Below, piece after piece: positions 41,172-49,700 of a stretch of DNA of 64,000 nt (positions within the stretch are counted from its first letter, which is position 1; each line of letters starts with the position of its first letter). The notes beneath the pieces were generated by a model that worked only from the letters and a program-made list of their open reading frames with translations, did no database searches and was not told where the DNA came from. The stretch comes from Rhodococcus sp. ARC_M5. Lineage in GTDB: Bacteria; Actinomycetota; Actinomycetes; Mycobacteriales; Mycobacteriaceae. The position numbers and the translations under genes are program-made. Location of the stretch: NCBI RefSeq assembly GCF_022810405.1, contig NZ_JALGQE010000011.1, positions 62,001 through 126,000 of the forward strand, read 5' to 3'.

Positions 41172-41921
41172 GTGATGGCAGGCAACGGACGACACGGCTG
41201 GCGCGCTCGACGTCCCCGTGCAGACGATCGAAGGCGCGGAACGGCGTTCGGCGTTCTCGCTCTTGCGCTGCTCTGCGTCCTGGGAGTCGGCATCGCCACG
41301 CAGGTACGAGAGACGAGCACGTCGGACAATCTGGAGAATTCGCGGCCCGAGGACCTTCTTGTCGTGTTGGACACCCTGACCCGACGTGAAGCGTCGATCC
41401 GCGACGAGATCAGCACTCTGCAGGCCACTCTGGCCACTTTGCGCCAGTCCGGGTCGGGATCGGAGGCGGCCGTGGCGGAGGCGCAGGAACGATTGTCCGC
41501 GTTGTCGATTCAAGTCGGCACCGTCGCCGCCGAGGGGCCGGGCGTCGCGTTGGTGATCGAGGACCCGAACTCGGGCGTCGGATCCGAGGTGCTGCTCGAC
41601 GCCATGCAGGAGTTGCGTGCAGCCGGTGCCGAAGCCCTCCAGATAGAGGGCGGCGATGCTGCCGTCCGTATCGGTGTCGATTCGTGGATCGCGGGACCTG
41701 CCGGTCGAGTGGTGGTGGACGGTCGAGAGCTACGAGCTCCGTACACCTTCACGGCCATCGGTGATCCACCGACGCTCGCGTCGGCGCTGAACATTCCCGG
41801 CGGTGTCGTCGACACGGTCACCCGCAACGGAGCGACATCGAATGTCACTCGGTCGGACCAGGTCACGGTGTCCGCCTTGCGGGATCCGCGCCCGCGTCAA
41901 TACGCTCAGCCCGGTAATTGA
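41172..41921 (+). CDS. second DUF881 membrane-anchored protein (Rv1825-like)
   Basis: 249 residues. Basic N-terminus, one membrane segment (AFGVLALALLCVLGVGIATQ), a predicted coiled coil (REASIRDEISTLQATLATLR), then the DUF881 domain with GPGVALVIEDPNSG, LLDAMQELRAAGAEALQI and LRAPYTFTAIGDP. The start is GTG followed at once by ATG. It lies 3 bp after the small basic gene. It likely forms a hetero-complex with the other DUF881 protein, an inference from arrangement. Confidence 0.85.
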   Translation: MMAGNGRHGWRARRPRADDRRRGTAFGVLALALLCVLGVGIATQVRETSTSDNLENSRPEDLLVVLDTLTRREASIRDEISTLQATLATLRQSGSGSEAAVAEAQERLSALSIQVGTVAAEGPGVALVIEDPNSGVGSEVLLDAMQELRAAGAEALQIEGGDAAVRIGVDSWIAGPAGRVVVDGRELRAPYTFTAIGDPPTLASALNIPGGVVDTVTRNGATSNVTRSDQVTVSALRDPRPRQYAQPGN

Positions 41922-41962
41922 ACGCCCGATCGCCCCGGGCCACGATCGAAGGGAATGCCGCG

Positions 41963-42367
41963 TTGAGCGACATCGATGCACCAGCTGATCTGTACTACAC
42001 GCCCGAGCACGAGTGGGTGCAGCGCACGGGGCCCGCGACGGTGCGCATCGGCATCACCGATTACGCGCAGGCTCAGTTGGGCGACGTGGTGTTCGTTCAG
42101 CTTCCCGCGGTCGGCGACACCGTCACCGCGGGCGAGTCCCTCGGCGAGGTGGAATCGACCAAGAGCGTGTCCGACGTGTTCAGCCCTCTGACTGCGAAAG
42201 TGATTGCCGTGAACCAGGATCTGGACGGCGAACCGGAGAAGGTGAACTCGGGTCCGTACACCGCGGGCTGGTTGATCGACCTCGAGGTTTCGACACCGGA
42301 GGAGTTGGACGCGGCAGTGGCACAGATGCTCGATGCCGCCGGATATGCTCTCATCACGACCGAGTGA
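41963..42367 (+). CDS. gcvH: glycine cleavage system H protein
   Basis: 134 residues. YYTPEHEWVQ at the start and GESLGEVESTKSVSDVFSP, whose Lys carries lipoate, identify the H protein. It shuttles the aminomethyl group between the P and T proteins. The start is most likely TTG at 41963, preceded by GAAGGGA; no in-frame ATG exists nearby. gcvP lies 3.3 kb downstream in the same orientation. gcvT is not in the window. Confidence 0.93.
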   Translation: MSDIDAPADLYYTPEHEWVQRTGPATVRIGITDYAQAQLGDVVFVQLPAVGDTVTAGESLGEVESTKSVSDVFSPLTAKVIAVNQDLDGEPEKVNSGPYTAGWLIDLEVSTPEELDAAVAQMLDAAGYALITTE

Positions 42368-42580
42368 TCGGCCGGCCGTCGACACCAGCCAACCGGCCAC
42401 ACGGTCCCCACTGCGCAGGGTACGGTCGACACCGAGCGAATACCCTGTCGGGGCGAAGGTCCAGGATGCTGTACGACAGCTACGCAACACCGAACGCCAT
42501 GCAACACCTGATGTGAAGACCATGTACTGCGTTACCCGCGGCGTTCGCTGCCCGGGTGAACGGACTGAGAAGGAGTAACG

Positions 42581-43078
42581 GTGAGCCAGAACGACAACGA
42601 CAGCAACTACGGGGAGTCGCCGGCAGAGACCACCTCGGTCTTCCGTGCTGATTTCCTCCAGGAGCTGGACAACTCCGCGGCCGCCCAGAGCACCGAAGCT
42701 CCGGTATCGGGTGTCGAGGGATTGCCTGTCGGTGCTGCTCTGCTCGTCGTCAAGCGCGGACCCAACGCCGGATCGCGGTTCCTGCTCGATCAGCCCACCA
42801 CCTCGGCCGGTCGGCACCCCGACAGCGACATCTTCCTGGACGACGTGACCGTCAGCCGTCGGCACGCCGAGTTCCGGCAGGACGAGGACGACTTCCAGGT
42901 CGTCGACGTCGGCAGCCTCAACGGCACCTACGTGAATCGGGAGCCGGTCGACTCCGCAGTTCTGGCCAACGGCGACGAGGTGCAGATCGGTAAGTTCCGG
43001 TTGGTGTTCCTGACGGGACCGCGGGGCGGCAACGGATCTCAGGTCGGCGACACGTCTGCGGGTGCAGGAAGCCAGTGA
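42581..43078 (+). CDS. garA: FHA-domain regulator GarA/OdhI
   Basis: 165 residues. The N-terminal phosphorylation motif ETTSVFRADFL (residues 16-26) matches the PknB/PknG target site of GarA. The FHA domain (about 65-140) has SAGRHPDSDIFLDDVTVSRRH and the conserved SLNGTYVN. Unphosphorylated GarA/OdhI inhibits 2-oxoglutarate dehydrogenase and controls glutamate metabolism. AAGGAG precedes the GTG start. The stop overlaps the start of the MerR gene (GTGA). Confidence 0.93.
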   Translation: MSQNDNDSNYGESPAETTSVFRADFLQELDNSAAAQSTEAPVSGVEGLPVGAALLVVKRGPNAGSRFLLDQPTTSAGRHPDSDIFLDDVTVSRRHAEFRQDEDDFQVVDVGSLNGTYVNREPVDSAVLANGDEVQIGKFRLVFLTGPRGGNGSQVGDTSAGAGSQ

Positions 43079-43812
43079 CCGCCGTCGGGCAGCAGTCCAA
43101 CGGGGGGATGTCGATTGGCTCCGTCCTCGATCGACTTCGGCCCGACTTTCCCGATGTCACCATTTCGAAGATCAGATTCCTCGAGGCGGAGGGCCTGATT
43201 TCTCCGGAGCGTACGCCGTCGGGCTACCGGCGGTTCTCGATCGCGGACTGTGAACGTCTGCGATTCGTGCTGACCGCCCAGCGGGATCAGTACCTTCCGC
43301 TCAAGGTGATCAAGGAGCAACTCGAAGCGATCGATCACGGGGTCGCCACGGTGGAACGGGCGGACGCTTCGGTGAAACGTCCGCGGTCGTTGACGGTGGC
43401 CGCGGGCGAAGTGTCTCCCGAGGAGTTCCTGCGGGATCGGGAGGTTCGGATCAGCAAGGCCGATCTTCTCGCTCAGGCCGGTATCGACGACGGATTCCTG
43501 ACCGAGCTGTTGCGGGCCGGTCTGATCACTCCCGGACAAGCCGGTTTCTACGACGACGGTGCAGTGACGCTCGCGCGAACGGCACACGCGATGTTGCAGT
43601 TCGGTCTCGAAGTTCGCCACCTGCGCGCATTCAAACTCGCGGCGGATCGCGAAGCGGGGCTGGTGGCGCAGATTGCCGGGCCGGTCGCGAAGGGCCGAGA
43701 CGCCGGTGCGCGTGATCGCGCCGAGGAAATGATTCGTGAATTGGCCGCGTTGTCGTTGACCTTGCACACCTGTCTTGTCAAAGCAGCCGTGCGCGGTGCC
43801 CTCGACCGGTGA
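43075..43812 (+). CDS. ftsR: MerR-family regulator FtsR-like (Rv1828 homologue)
   Basis: 245 residues. The winged helix has SIGSVLDRLRPDFPDVTISK and IRFLEAEGLISPERTPSGYR, followed by RRFSIADCERLRFVLTAQRD. The C-terminal half is longer than in classical MerR proteins and contains a second, MerR-like domain (RISKADLLAQAGIDDGFLTE). Homologues are Rv1828 and Corynebacterium FtsR, an activator of ftsZ. Overlap with garA couples the two. A GTG start is used. Confidence 0.88.
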   Translation: MTAVGQQSNGGMSIGSVLDRLRPDFPDVTISKIRFLEAEGLISPERTPSGYRRFSIADCERLRFVLTAQRDQYLPLKVIKEQLEAIDHGVATVERADASVKRPRSLTVAAGEVSPEEFLRDREVRISKADLLAQAGIDDGFLTELLRAGLITPGQAGFYDDGAVTLARTAHAMLQFGLEVRHLRAFKLAADREAGLVAQIAGPVAKGRDAGARDRAEEMIRELAALSLTLHTCLVKAAVRGALDR

Positions 43813-43912
43813 CGCGCCCTCGTGTCCTTTCGAATTCCAATAGACTCGGCTGCGACGGGCCGAGCCAGTAGTCGATGCAGCCCGGAATTTCTCGAAGTGA
43901 GAGGCAGACACG

Positions 43913-44386
43913 ATGAGTGAGATGCGTGTGGTCGGTATCCGTGTCGAACAGCCGCAGAATCAGCCCGTGCTCTTGTTGCGCGAGGCCGACGGTGACCGGT
44001 ACCTCCCGATCTGGATCGGTCAAACCGAAGCTGCCGCAATCGCTTTGGAGCAGCAGGGTGTGCAGCCCGCTCGTCCGCTCACCCATGATCTCGTCAAGAA
44101 CCTGATTTCGGCTCTGGGTCATCAGCTCAAGGAAGTGCGGATCGTGGACCTTCAGGAGGGCACGTTCTACGCCGATCTCGTGTTCGACAAGGACATCAGA
44201 GTCTCGGCTCGGCCGTCGGATTCGGTCGCGATCGCACTTCGGGCCGGGGTGCCGATCTTCGCGGACGAGCCCGTGCTCGCCGAAGCCGGCTTGATCATGC
44301 CCGACGAGCGTGAAGACGAGGTCGAGAAGTTCAAGGAGTTCCTCGAATCGGTGTCACCGGACGACTTCAAAGCCACCGACGGGTAA
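43913..44386 (+). CDS. bifunctional nuclease family protein (DUF151)
   Basis: 157 residues matching the DUF151/bifunctional nuclease family: VLLLREADGDRYLPIWIGQT, EAAAIALEQQG, TFYADLVFD, and ARPSDSVAIALRAGVPIF. Plant members show DNase and RNase activity; bacterial members, including Rv1829, are little studied. A GTGAGAGG stretch precedes the ATG. It lies between the two MerR genes as in M. tuberculosis. Confidence 0.88.
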   Translation: MSEMRVVGIRVEQPQNQPVLLLREADGDRYLPIWIGQTEAAAIALEQQGVQPARPLTHDLVKNLISALGHQLKEVRIVDLQEGTFYADLVFDKDIRVSARPSDSVAIALRAGVPIFADEPVLAEAGLIMPDEREDEVEKFKEFLESVSPDDFKATDG

Positions 44387-44398
44387 CAGAAGAGTCTC

Positions 44399-44421
44399 AA
44401 CCTCAACTTTAGGTTCAGGTT
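44399..44421. promoter_or_regulatory. inverted repeat, likely MerR-type operator
   Basis: AACCTCAAC-TTTAG-GTTCAGGTT is a 9-bp inverted repeat with one mismatch and a 5-base centre. It lies 13 bases after the DUF151 stop, at the left end of the 274-bp gap before the second MerR gene. The symmetry, length and AT-rich centre suit a MerR dimer. Either flanking MerR protein could be the ligand. The rest of the gap shows no other clear element. Confidence 0.5.
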
Positions 44422-44660
44422 TACGGCGCGTTGCGTTGAATCTGCCCGATCGTCCCCATAACGTTCGTGCCAGTGAAGTTCATCGCCGCTGCTGGTCGGA
44501 TCCGGCGCAGTTCACGCCTCGTCGGTACCTGCCGGGGCGTACTCTGGCCTGGTACACGGTATGACTTCACGCGAGTACACCGGGACATAGTCGGTGTCTC
44601 GGACGGATCGCAGTACTGACTCGATCCGAACGCAGTGAGACATCCGAGAGGGAGCAGTCA

Positions 44661-45341
44661 GTGGGAGATCAGCCGCAGCAGCATCACGGCAGTCGAGAGT
44701 CCGAAGCCGCAGGCCGGACCGAGGACACGCCTGTCGGTGCCGATGCTCGGGTCGACACCCCCGACCAGCCGTCGAACGCCCGAGTCGATTCGCCCCAGGA
44801 CATCCAACCCGGATTGTTCCCGGACGACTCCGTCCCCGACGAACTCGTGGGCTATCGCGTGCCGAGTGCCTGCCAGATCGCCGGCATCACCTACCGCCAA
44901 CTCGATTACTGGGCCCGCACCGGGCTCGTCGTGCCGTCCATTCGCGGCGCGGCCGGGTCGGGAAGCCAGCGGCTGTATTCGTTCAAGGACATGCTGGTCC
45001 TCAAGATCGTCAAGCGGTTGCTCGATACCGGTATCTCCTTGCAGAACATTCGCGTCGCAGTCGATCACCTGCGCCAGCGCGGTGTGGGCGATCTCGCCAA
45101 CATCACGCTGTTCTCCGACGGCACCACCGTCTACGAGTGCACCTCGGCAGAAGAAGTGGTCGACTTGCTTCAGGGCGGTCAAGGTGTGTTCGGCATTGCC
45201 GTGAACGGCGCAATGCGCGAGCTCACCGGCACCATCGCAGACTTTCCGGCCGAACGAGCGGACGGCGGCGAGAGTCAGCCGAGTCCCGAGGACGAGCTCG
45301 CGTCGCGCCGCAAGAATCGCGCGAGCCGCAAGACCGGCTAG
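44661..45341 (+). CDS. MerR-family regulator (Rv1830 homologue)
   Basis: 226 residues. An acidic, disordered N-terminus of about 60 residues precedes the MerR winged helix: [68 protein letters not shown]. The C-terminal tail is Arg/Lys-rich ([13 protein letters not shown]). GAGGGAG precedes the GTG start. In mycobacteria the homologue affects growth and antibiotic tolerance. A glycine riboswitch and gcvP follow. Confidence 0.88.
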   Translation: MGDQPQQHHGSRESEAAGRTEDTPVGADARVDTPDQPSNARVDSPQDIQPGLFPDDSVPDELVGYRVPSACQIAGITYRQLDYWARTGLVVPSIRGAAGSGSQRLYSFKDMLVLKIVKRLLDTGISLQNIRVAVDHLRQRGVGDLANITLFSDGTTVYECTSAEEVVDLLQGGQGVFGIAVNGAMRELTGTIADFPAERADGGESQPSPEDELASRRKNRASRKTG

Positions 45342-45361
45342 ACTTTCACCGTCGCGCCCAC

Positions 45362-45580
45362 GCGGGAGAGTTCCGAGGCATCCAGTCTCGGACGCCGAAG
45401 GAGCAATACCTCCCCGTCAATCTCTCAGGCACACGGACCGTGTGGACTTCGACAACTCTGGAAAGTGGTGGGAGCACCCATCCGCCCAAGGGGAAAGGTG
45501 CCGACGAGCCGCACTGGCGCGTCGTGTCCGACCGAATCTCTCAGGCGCACGCGTCAGCGGGCACACGACAGAGGGGGAGG
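45362..45580 (+). ncRNA. tandem glycine riboswitch
   Basis: Two adjacent glycine aptamers precede gcvP. The first (about 45362-45465) has GGGAGAG, GCCGAAGGAGCAAT, and ATCTCTCAGGCACACGGACC. The second (about 45470-45580) has GCCCAAGGGGAAAGGTGCC and GAATCTCTCAGGCGCA. These are the conserved core strings of the family. Glycine binding normally turns on glycine-cleavage genes. The 60 bases up to the GTG start form the expression platform. Confidence 0.93.
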
Positions 45581-45643
45581 AGCGGCCGTCGCCCATGCCT
45601 CGGTCGTCCGACGCCTCGTCTTTCCGGCACCTGGGAGCTCAAC

Positions 45644-48496
45644 GTGACCGATCGAACCACCTCGCCCGCATACACTTTCGTCGATCGACACATCGGTCCC
45701 GACGCAACCGAGTTGGTCCGCATCCTCGACTCCATCGGCGTCGACAGTCTCGACGAGTTGGCCCGCAAGGCAGTTCCCTCGTCGATCCTCGACACCGTGG
45801 TCGACGGCGTGCCCGACGGCTTGGCGGCGCTTCCGCCTGCCCTGAGTGAACACGAGGTGCTTGCCGCACTGGCCGACCTCGCCGGGCAGAACACCGTGGC
45901 GACGTCCATGATCGGGCTCGGCTACTACGACACCCTGACCCCGCCGGTGCTGACGCGCGGGATTCTCGAGAACCCGGCCTGGTACACCGCCTACACGCCC
46001 TATCAGCCCGAAATCAGCCAGGGTCGACTCGAAGCGTTGCTGAACTTCCAGACCATGGTCGCCGATCTCACCGGCATGGACGTGGCGAATGCGTCGATGC
46101 TCGACGAGTCGACCGCGGCGGCCGAATCCATGACCTTGATGCGCCGCGCCAACAGAGCGTCGAAGTCGCCTCGGCTACTGGTCGATTCCGACATCTTCCC
46201 GCAAACCGAGGCCGTACTGGCCACTCGCGCCGAGCCGCTGGGGATCGAACTGGTCTACGCCGATCTGACGGAGGGCCTGCCCGATGGGGAGTTCTTCGGA
46301 GTGTTGGCGCAGGTGCCGGGAGCGTCGGGGCGGCTCGTCGACCTGACCGCGACCATCGAGGCCGCGCACGAGCGCGGCGCGCTGGTCGCCGTGGGCGTGG
46401 ACCTGCTCGCCGCCACCGTGGTGACTCCGCCCGGCGAGATCGGCGCGGACGTCTGCTTCGGAACCACGCAGCGATTCGGCGTCCCGATGGGATACGGCGG
46501 ACCGCATGCCGGGTATCTCGCAGTGAGGTCCGGTCATTCCCGTCAGCTACCCGGCCGTCTCGTCGGAGTGTCGCTCGATGCGGACGGCCAGCGCGCCTAC
46601 CGATTGGCGCTGCAGACACGCGAGCAGCACATTCGCCGCGAGAAGGCGACCTCGAACATCTGTACCGCTCAGGTTCTGCTGGCCATCGTCGCCGCGATGT
46701 ACGCCAGCTACCACGGTGCAGACGGACTGCGCGCCATCGCAACTCGAGTGAACGCGCAGGCTCGGACCGTCGCGGCAGGTCTGCGGGAGGCAGGCATCGA
46801 GGTGATGCACACCGAGTTCTTCGACACCGTCCTCGCAGCGGTCCCGGGTAAGGCTCAGGCGGTTGTCGACGATGCCAAGCAGCGCGGCATCAATGTGCGA
46901 CTGGTCGATGCCGGCCACGTGGCCATCGCATGCGACGAGGCTACGACGCCAGAGCACATCGTGAGCGTGCTCTCCGCATTCGGTGCAGAACTCGCGGGTA
47001 TCGGGGCAGAGTCGCTGCCGGCGACCATGACCCGCACCTCGGAGTACCTCACCCACCCGGCATTCACCCGGTACCGCACCGAGACGGCCATGCTTCGTTA
47101 CCTGCGTGCGCTGTCCGACAAGGACATCGCGCTCGATCGAAGCATGATTCCGTTGGGTTCGTGCACGATGAAGCTGAACGCCACCGCGGAGATGGAGTCC
47201 ATCACCTGGCCGCAGTTCGCCCGTCAGCACCCCTTCGCTCCGTCCTCGGACGTGCCCGGTCTGCTGCGGGTGATCGCCGACCTGGAACGGTGGCTCGTCG
47301 ACATCACCGGTTACGACGCTGTCAGCCTGCAGCCGAACGCGGGAAGCCAGGGTGAGTACGCGGGACTTCTCGCCATTCGTCGTTACCACGTCGGCAACGG
47401 CGATACCGAACGCACCGTGTGCCTGATCCCGTCGAGCGCGCACGGCACCAACGCGGCCTCGGCCGTGATGGTGGGCATGCGCGTCGTGGTCGTGGCCTGC
47501 CGCCCCAACGGTGACGTCGATGTCGACGACCTGCGCGCCAAGATCGCCGAGCACGCCGACACCCTCGCCGCGATCATGATCACCTACCCCTCCACCCACG
47601 GCGTCTACGAGCACGAGATCTCCGAGATCTGTGCAGCGGTTCACGACGCAGGTGGTCAGGTGTACGTCGACGGTGCCAACCTCAACGCTCTCGTCGGACT
47701 GGCGCGTCCGGGCCGGTTCGGTGGCGACGTCAGCCATCTCAATCTGCACAAGACGTTCTGCATCCCACACGGCGGCGGCGGACCAGGCGTGGGGCCCATC
47801 GGTGTTCGGTCGCACCTGCAGCCCTACCTGCCCGGTCACCCACTGGCCCCGCAACTTGGTTCGGGACCGACCGTGTCCGGAGCCCCGTACGGCAGCGCGT
47901 CGATCCTGACGATCACCTGGGCGTACATCGCCATGATGGGCGCGACGGGACTCCGGCAGGCGACGCTGACGGCGATCGCGTCGGCCAACTACATCGCCCG
48001 CCGCCTCGACGAGTACTTCCCGGTGCTGTACACCGGCGACAACGGCATGGTTGCCCACGAGTGCATTCTCGATCTGCGAGGTTTGACCAAGGACACCGGA
48101 GTCACCGTCGACGACGTTGCGAAACGGTTGGCGGACTACGGCTTCCACGCGCCGACGATGAGCTTTCCGGTGCCGGGAACTCTGATGGTCGAGCCGACCG
48201 AGAGCGAGAACCTCGAGGAGATCGACGCGTTCTGCGATGCGATGATCGCCATCAGGCGAGAGATCGATCGCGTCGGATCGGGCGAATGGACGGCCGAAGA
48301 CAATCCACTGCGCGGGGCGCCCCACACGGCGCGATGCCTGGTTGCCGAGTGGGATCACCCGTATTCACGGGAACTCGCTGCCTACCCGGCGGGCTACGAT
48401 CGTCCGAAGGTATGGCCCGCGGTGCGACGCATCGACGGTGCGCACGGTGATCGCAATCTGGTGTGCTCGTGCCCGCCGATCGAGGCGTTCGCCTGA
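45644..48496 (+). CDS. gcvP: glycine dehydrogenase (decarboxylating), P protein
   Basis: 950 residues, the size of single-chain P proteins. The N-terminal half has [10 protein letters not shown] and [17 protein letters not shown]. The C-terminal catalytic half has [28 protein letters not shown], and the pyridoxal-phosphate lysine in [18 protein letters not shown]. It decarboxylates glycine and passes the aminomethyl group to GcvH. GGGAG precedes the GTG start. Expression is controlled by the glycine riboswitch. The frame is open far upstream through the riboswitch, but that extension is not protein-like. Confidence 0.95.
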   Translation: MTDRTTSPAYTFVDRHIGPDATELVRILDSIGVDSLDELARKAVPSSILDTVVDGVPDGLAALPPALSEHEVLAALADLAGQNTVATSMIGLGYYDTLTPPVLTRGILENPAWYTAYTPYQPEISQGRLEALLNFQTMVADLTGMDVANASMLDESTAAAESMTLMRRANRASKSPRLLVDSDIFPQTEAVLATRAEPLGIELVYADLTEGLPDGEFFGVLAQVPGASGRLVDLTATIEAAHERGALVAVGVDLLAATVVTPPGEIGADVCFGTTQRFGVPMGYGGPHAGYLAVRSGHSRQLPGRLVGVSLDADGQRAYRLALQTREQHIRREKATSNICTAQVLLAIVAAMYASYHGADGLRAIATRVNAQARTVAAGLREAGIEVMHTEFFDTVLAAVPGKAQAVVDDAKQRGINVRLVDAGHVAIACDEATTPEHIVSVLSAFGAELAGIGAESLPATMTRTSEYLTHPAFTRYRTETAMLRYLRALSDKDIALDRSMIPLGSCTMKLNATAEMESITWPQFARQHPFAPSSDVPGLLRVIADLERWLVDITGYDAVSLQPNAGSQGEYAGLLAIRRYHVGNGDTERTVCLIPSSAHGTNAASAVMVGMRVVVVACRPNGDVDVDDLRAKIAEHADTLAAIMITYPSTHGVYEHEISEICAAVHDAGGQVYVDGANLNALVGLARPGRFGGDVSHLNLHKTFCIPHGGGGPGVGPIGVRSHLQPYLPGHPLAPQLGSGPTVSGAPYGSASILTITWAYIAMMGATGLRQATLTAIASANYIARRLDEYFPVLYTGDNGMVAHECILDLRGLTKDTGVTVDDVAKRLADYGFHAPTMSFPVPGTLMVEPTESENLEEIDAFCDAMIAIRREIDRVGSGEWTAEDNPLRGAPHTARCLVAEWDHPYSRELAAYPAGYDRPKVWPAVRRIDGAHGDRNLVCSCPPIEAFA

Positions 48497-48503
48497 GCCG
48501 AGA

Positions 48504-48537
48504 ACAGAGCCCGCCACGTCGACGTGGCGGGCTCTGT
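48504..48537. terminator. bidirectional palindrome terminator
   Basis: A perfect 34-bp palindrome centred on GTCGAC (arm ACAGAGCCCGCCAC) lies 7 bases after the gcvP stop and 20 bases before the stop of the convergent phosphoesterase gene. It can terminate both transcripts. Confidence 0.87.
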
Positions 48538-48557
48538 CGGACTCGCGTCGGAGGCTT

Positions 48558-49697
48558 CTAGCCCCGGGTGAGTTCGAGCATCGCGATCTCGGGCGGAGCA
48601 GCGACGCGGACCGGTGGACCCCACGCGCCCGCACCCCTGGTGGTGTACAGAGTGGTGTTGCCGATCGTGTCCAGCCCTTCGACACTGGGCTGTTGTAGCG
48701 GCACCAGATAACGGATCGGCCAGATCTGACCCCCATGCGTGTGCCCGGACACCTGCATGTCGACTCCGAGGTCCGATGCCTCCACCGCCTGCAACGGCTG
48801 ATGTGCCATCAACAGCACGAATCGATCGGGGTCGATCCCGTCCAATGCCGCGGCGAGATCGGGTTCGTACGGTGCCGGTGCCGTGGCGTCGTTGATGCCG
48901 GCGATATCGATGGCAGCGTCGCCACGAGTGATCGTCGTGCGTTCGTCGCGCAGCACATCGATGCCGAGCGTCGACCAGAAGTCGAGCCATTCGCCGCCGT
49001 CGCCCGCATAGAACTCGTGGTTGCCGCTGACGGCGAACACACCGAGCGGGGCGTCGAGGTCGCGGAGCGGCTCGAGGTCTTCGCCCACCAGAGCAACCGT
49101 GCCGTCGATGAGATCGCCGTCGAGCAGCACGACATCCGGATTCTGGGCGTTGATCGAATCGACGACCTTCCGCACGAACCCCGCACCGCGGGAAGGGCCG
49201 GCGTGAAGGTCGGACACCAATGCCACTCGGACGCCGTCGAATTCGGTCGGTAACCGGTCGAGTGCGACGTCGGTGTTCGTCGCACGCGGAGTTGCCGCCT
49301 CGACGAGTCCGTACCCCACTGCGATCACGCTGACCAGTGCCACCACAGCGGAGCCGATCCTCGACACACGCAGACGGACCGCAGACGAATCGCGGTGCCT
49401 CGCAGCGAAGACCACTCTCACGACGGTGCAGATCACGGCCACCAGCAGAGTTCCCAGGAACAGGTAGAGCACTACGGCGAGCCAACTGAGTCCGACGAAC
49501 GCCGGACCTCGTGCCCAGGACGGATCGAACTCCGAGCCGCTGCCGAAGCCGATCACCGCGCCCAGCCAGAGGAGCACCAGCACGGCATCGACAGCCAGTT
49601 TGGGACGTGTCGGCATCCTGGTGACGGACAGAAATCGCCAGTGGAGAAACAGAGTGACGAGGAGTAAGAAGACGCCGACAAAAAGTACACGAGACAT
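48558..49697 (-). CDS. membrane-anchored metallophosphoesterase
   Basis: 379 residues. Three or four N-terminal membrane segments cover about residues 1-140. The calcineurin-like phosphoesterase domain has VSDLHAGPS, LDGDLIDG, SGNHEFYAG, LLMAHQPLQA and SGHTHGGQIWP, together supplying the two-metal site. It belongs to the YkuE/YaeI-like group that acts on lipid or cell-envelope phosphates. The ATG lies 3 bp after the stop of the vWA gene with no ribosome site of its own, so translation is probably coupled. Confidence 0.9.
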   Translation of the reverse strand: MSRVLFVGVFLLLVTLFLHWRFLSVTRMPTRPKLAVDAVLVLLWLGAVIGFGSGSEFDPSWARGPAFVGLSWLAVVLYLFLGTLLVAVICTVVRVVFAARHRDSSAVRLRVSRIGSAVVALVSVIAVGYGLVEAATPRATNTDVALDRLPTEFDGVRVALVSDLHAGPSRGAGFVRKVVDSINAQNPDVVLLDGDLIDGTVALVGEDLEPLRDLDAPLGVFAVSGNHEFYAGDGGEWLDFWSTLGIDVLRDERTTITRGDAAIDIAGINDATAPAPYEPDLAAALDGIDPDRFVLLMAHQPLQAVEASDLGVDMQVSGHTHGGQIWPIRYLVPLQQPSVEGLDTIGNTTLYTTRGAGAWGPPVRVAAPPEIAMLELTRG

Positions 49698-49700
49698 GTT

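Noticed and set aside
42416..42447. CAGGGTA/TACCCTG inverted repeat between gcvH and garA
   Set aside because: Seven-base arms are 18 bases apart with no supporting promoter or T-run; too weak to list.
45137..45643. Upstream in-frame extension of gcvP across the riboswitch
   Set aside because: It reads through the aptamers with Arg/Ser-rich nonsense; the GTG at 45644 has a good ribosome site and starts the conserved protein.
46547..48358. 603-codon minus-strand frame opposite gcvP
   Set aside because: Antisense shadow of gcvP with no ribosome site or domain.
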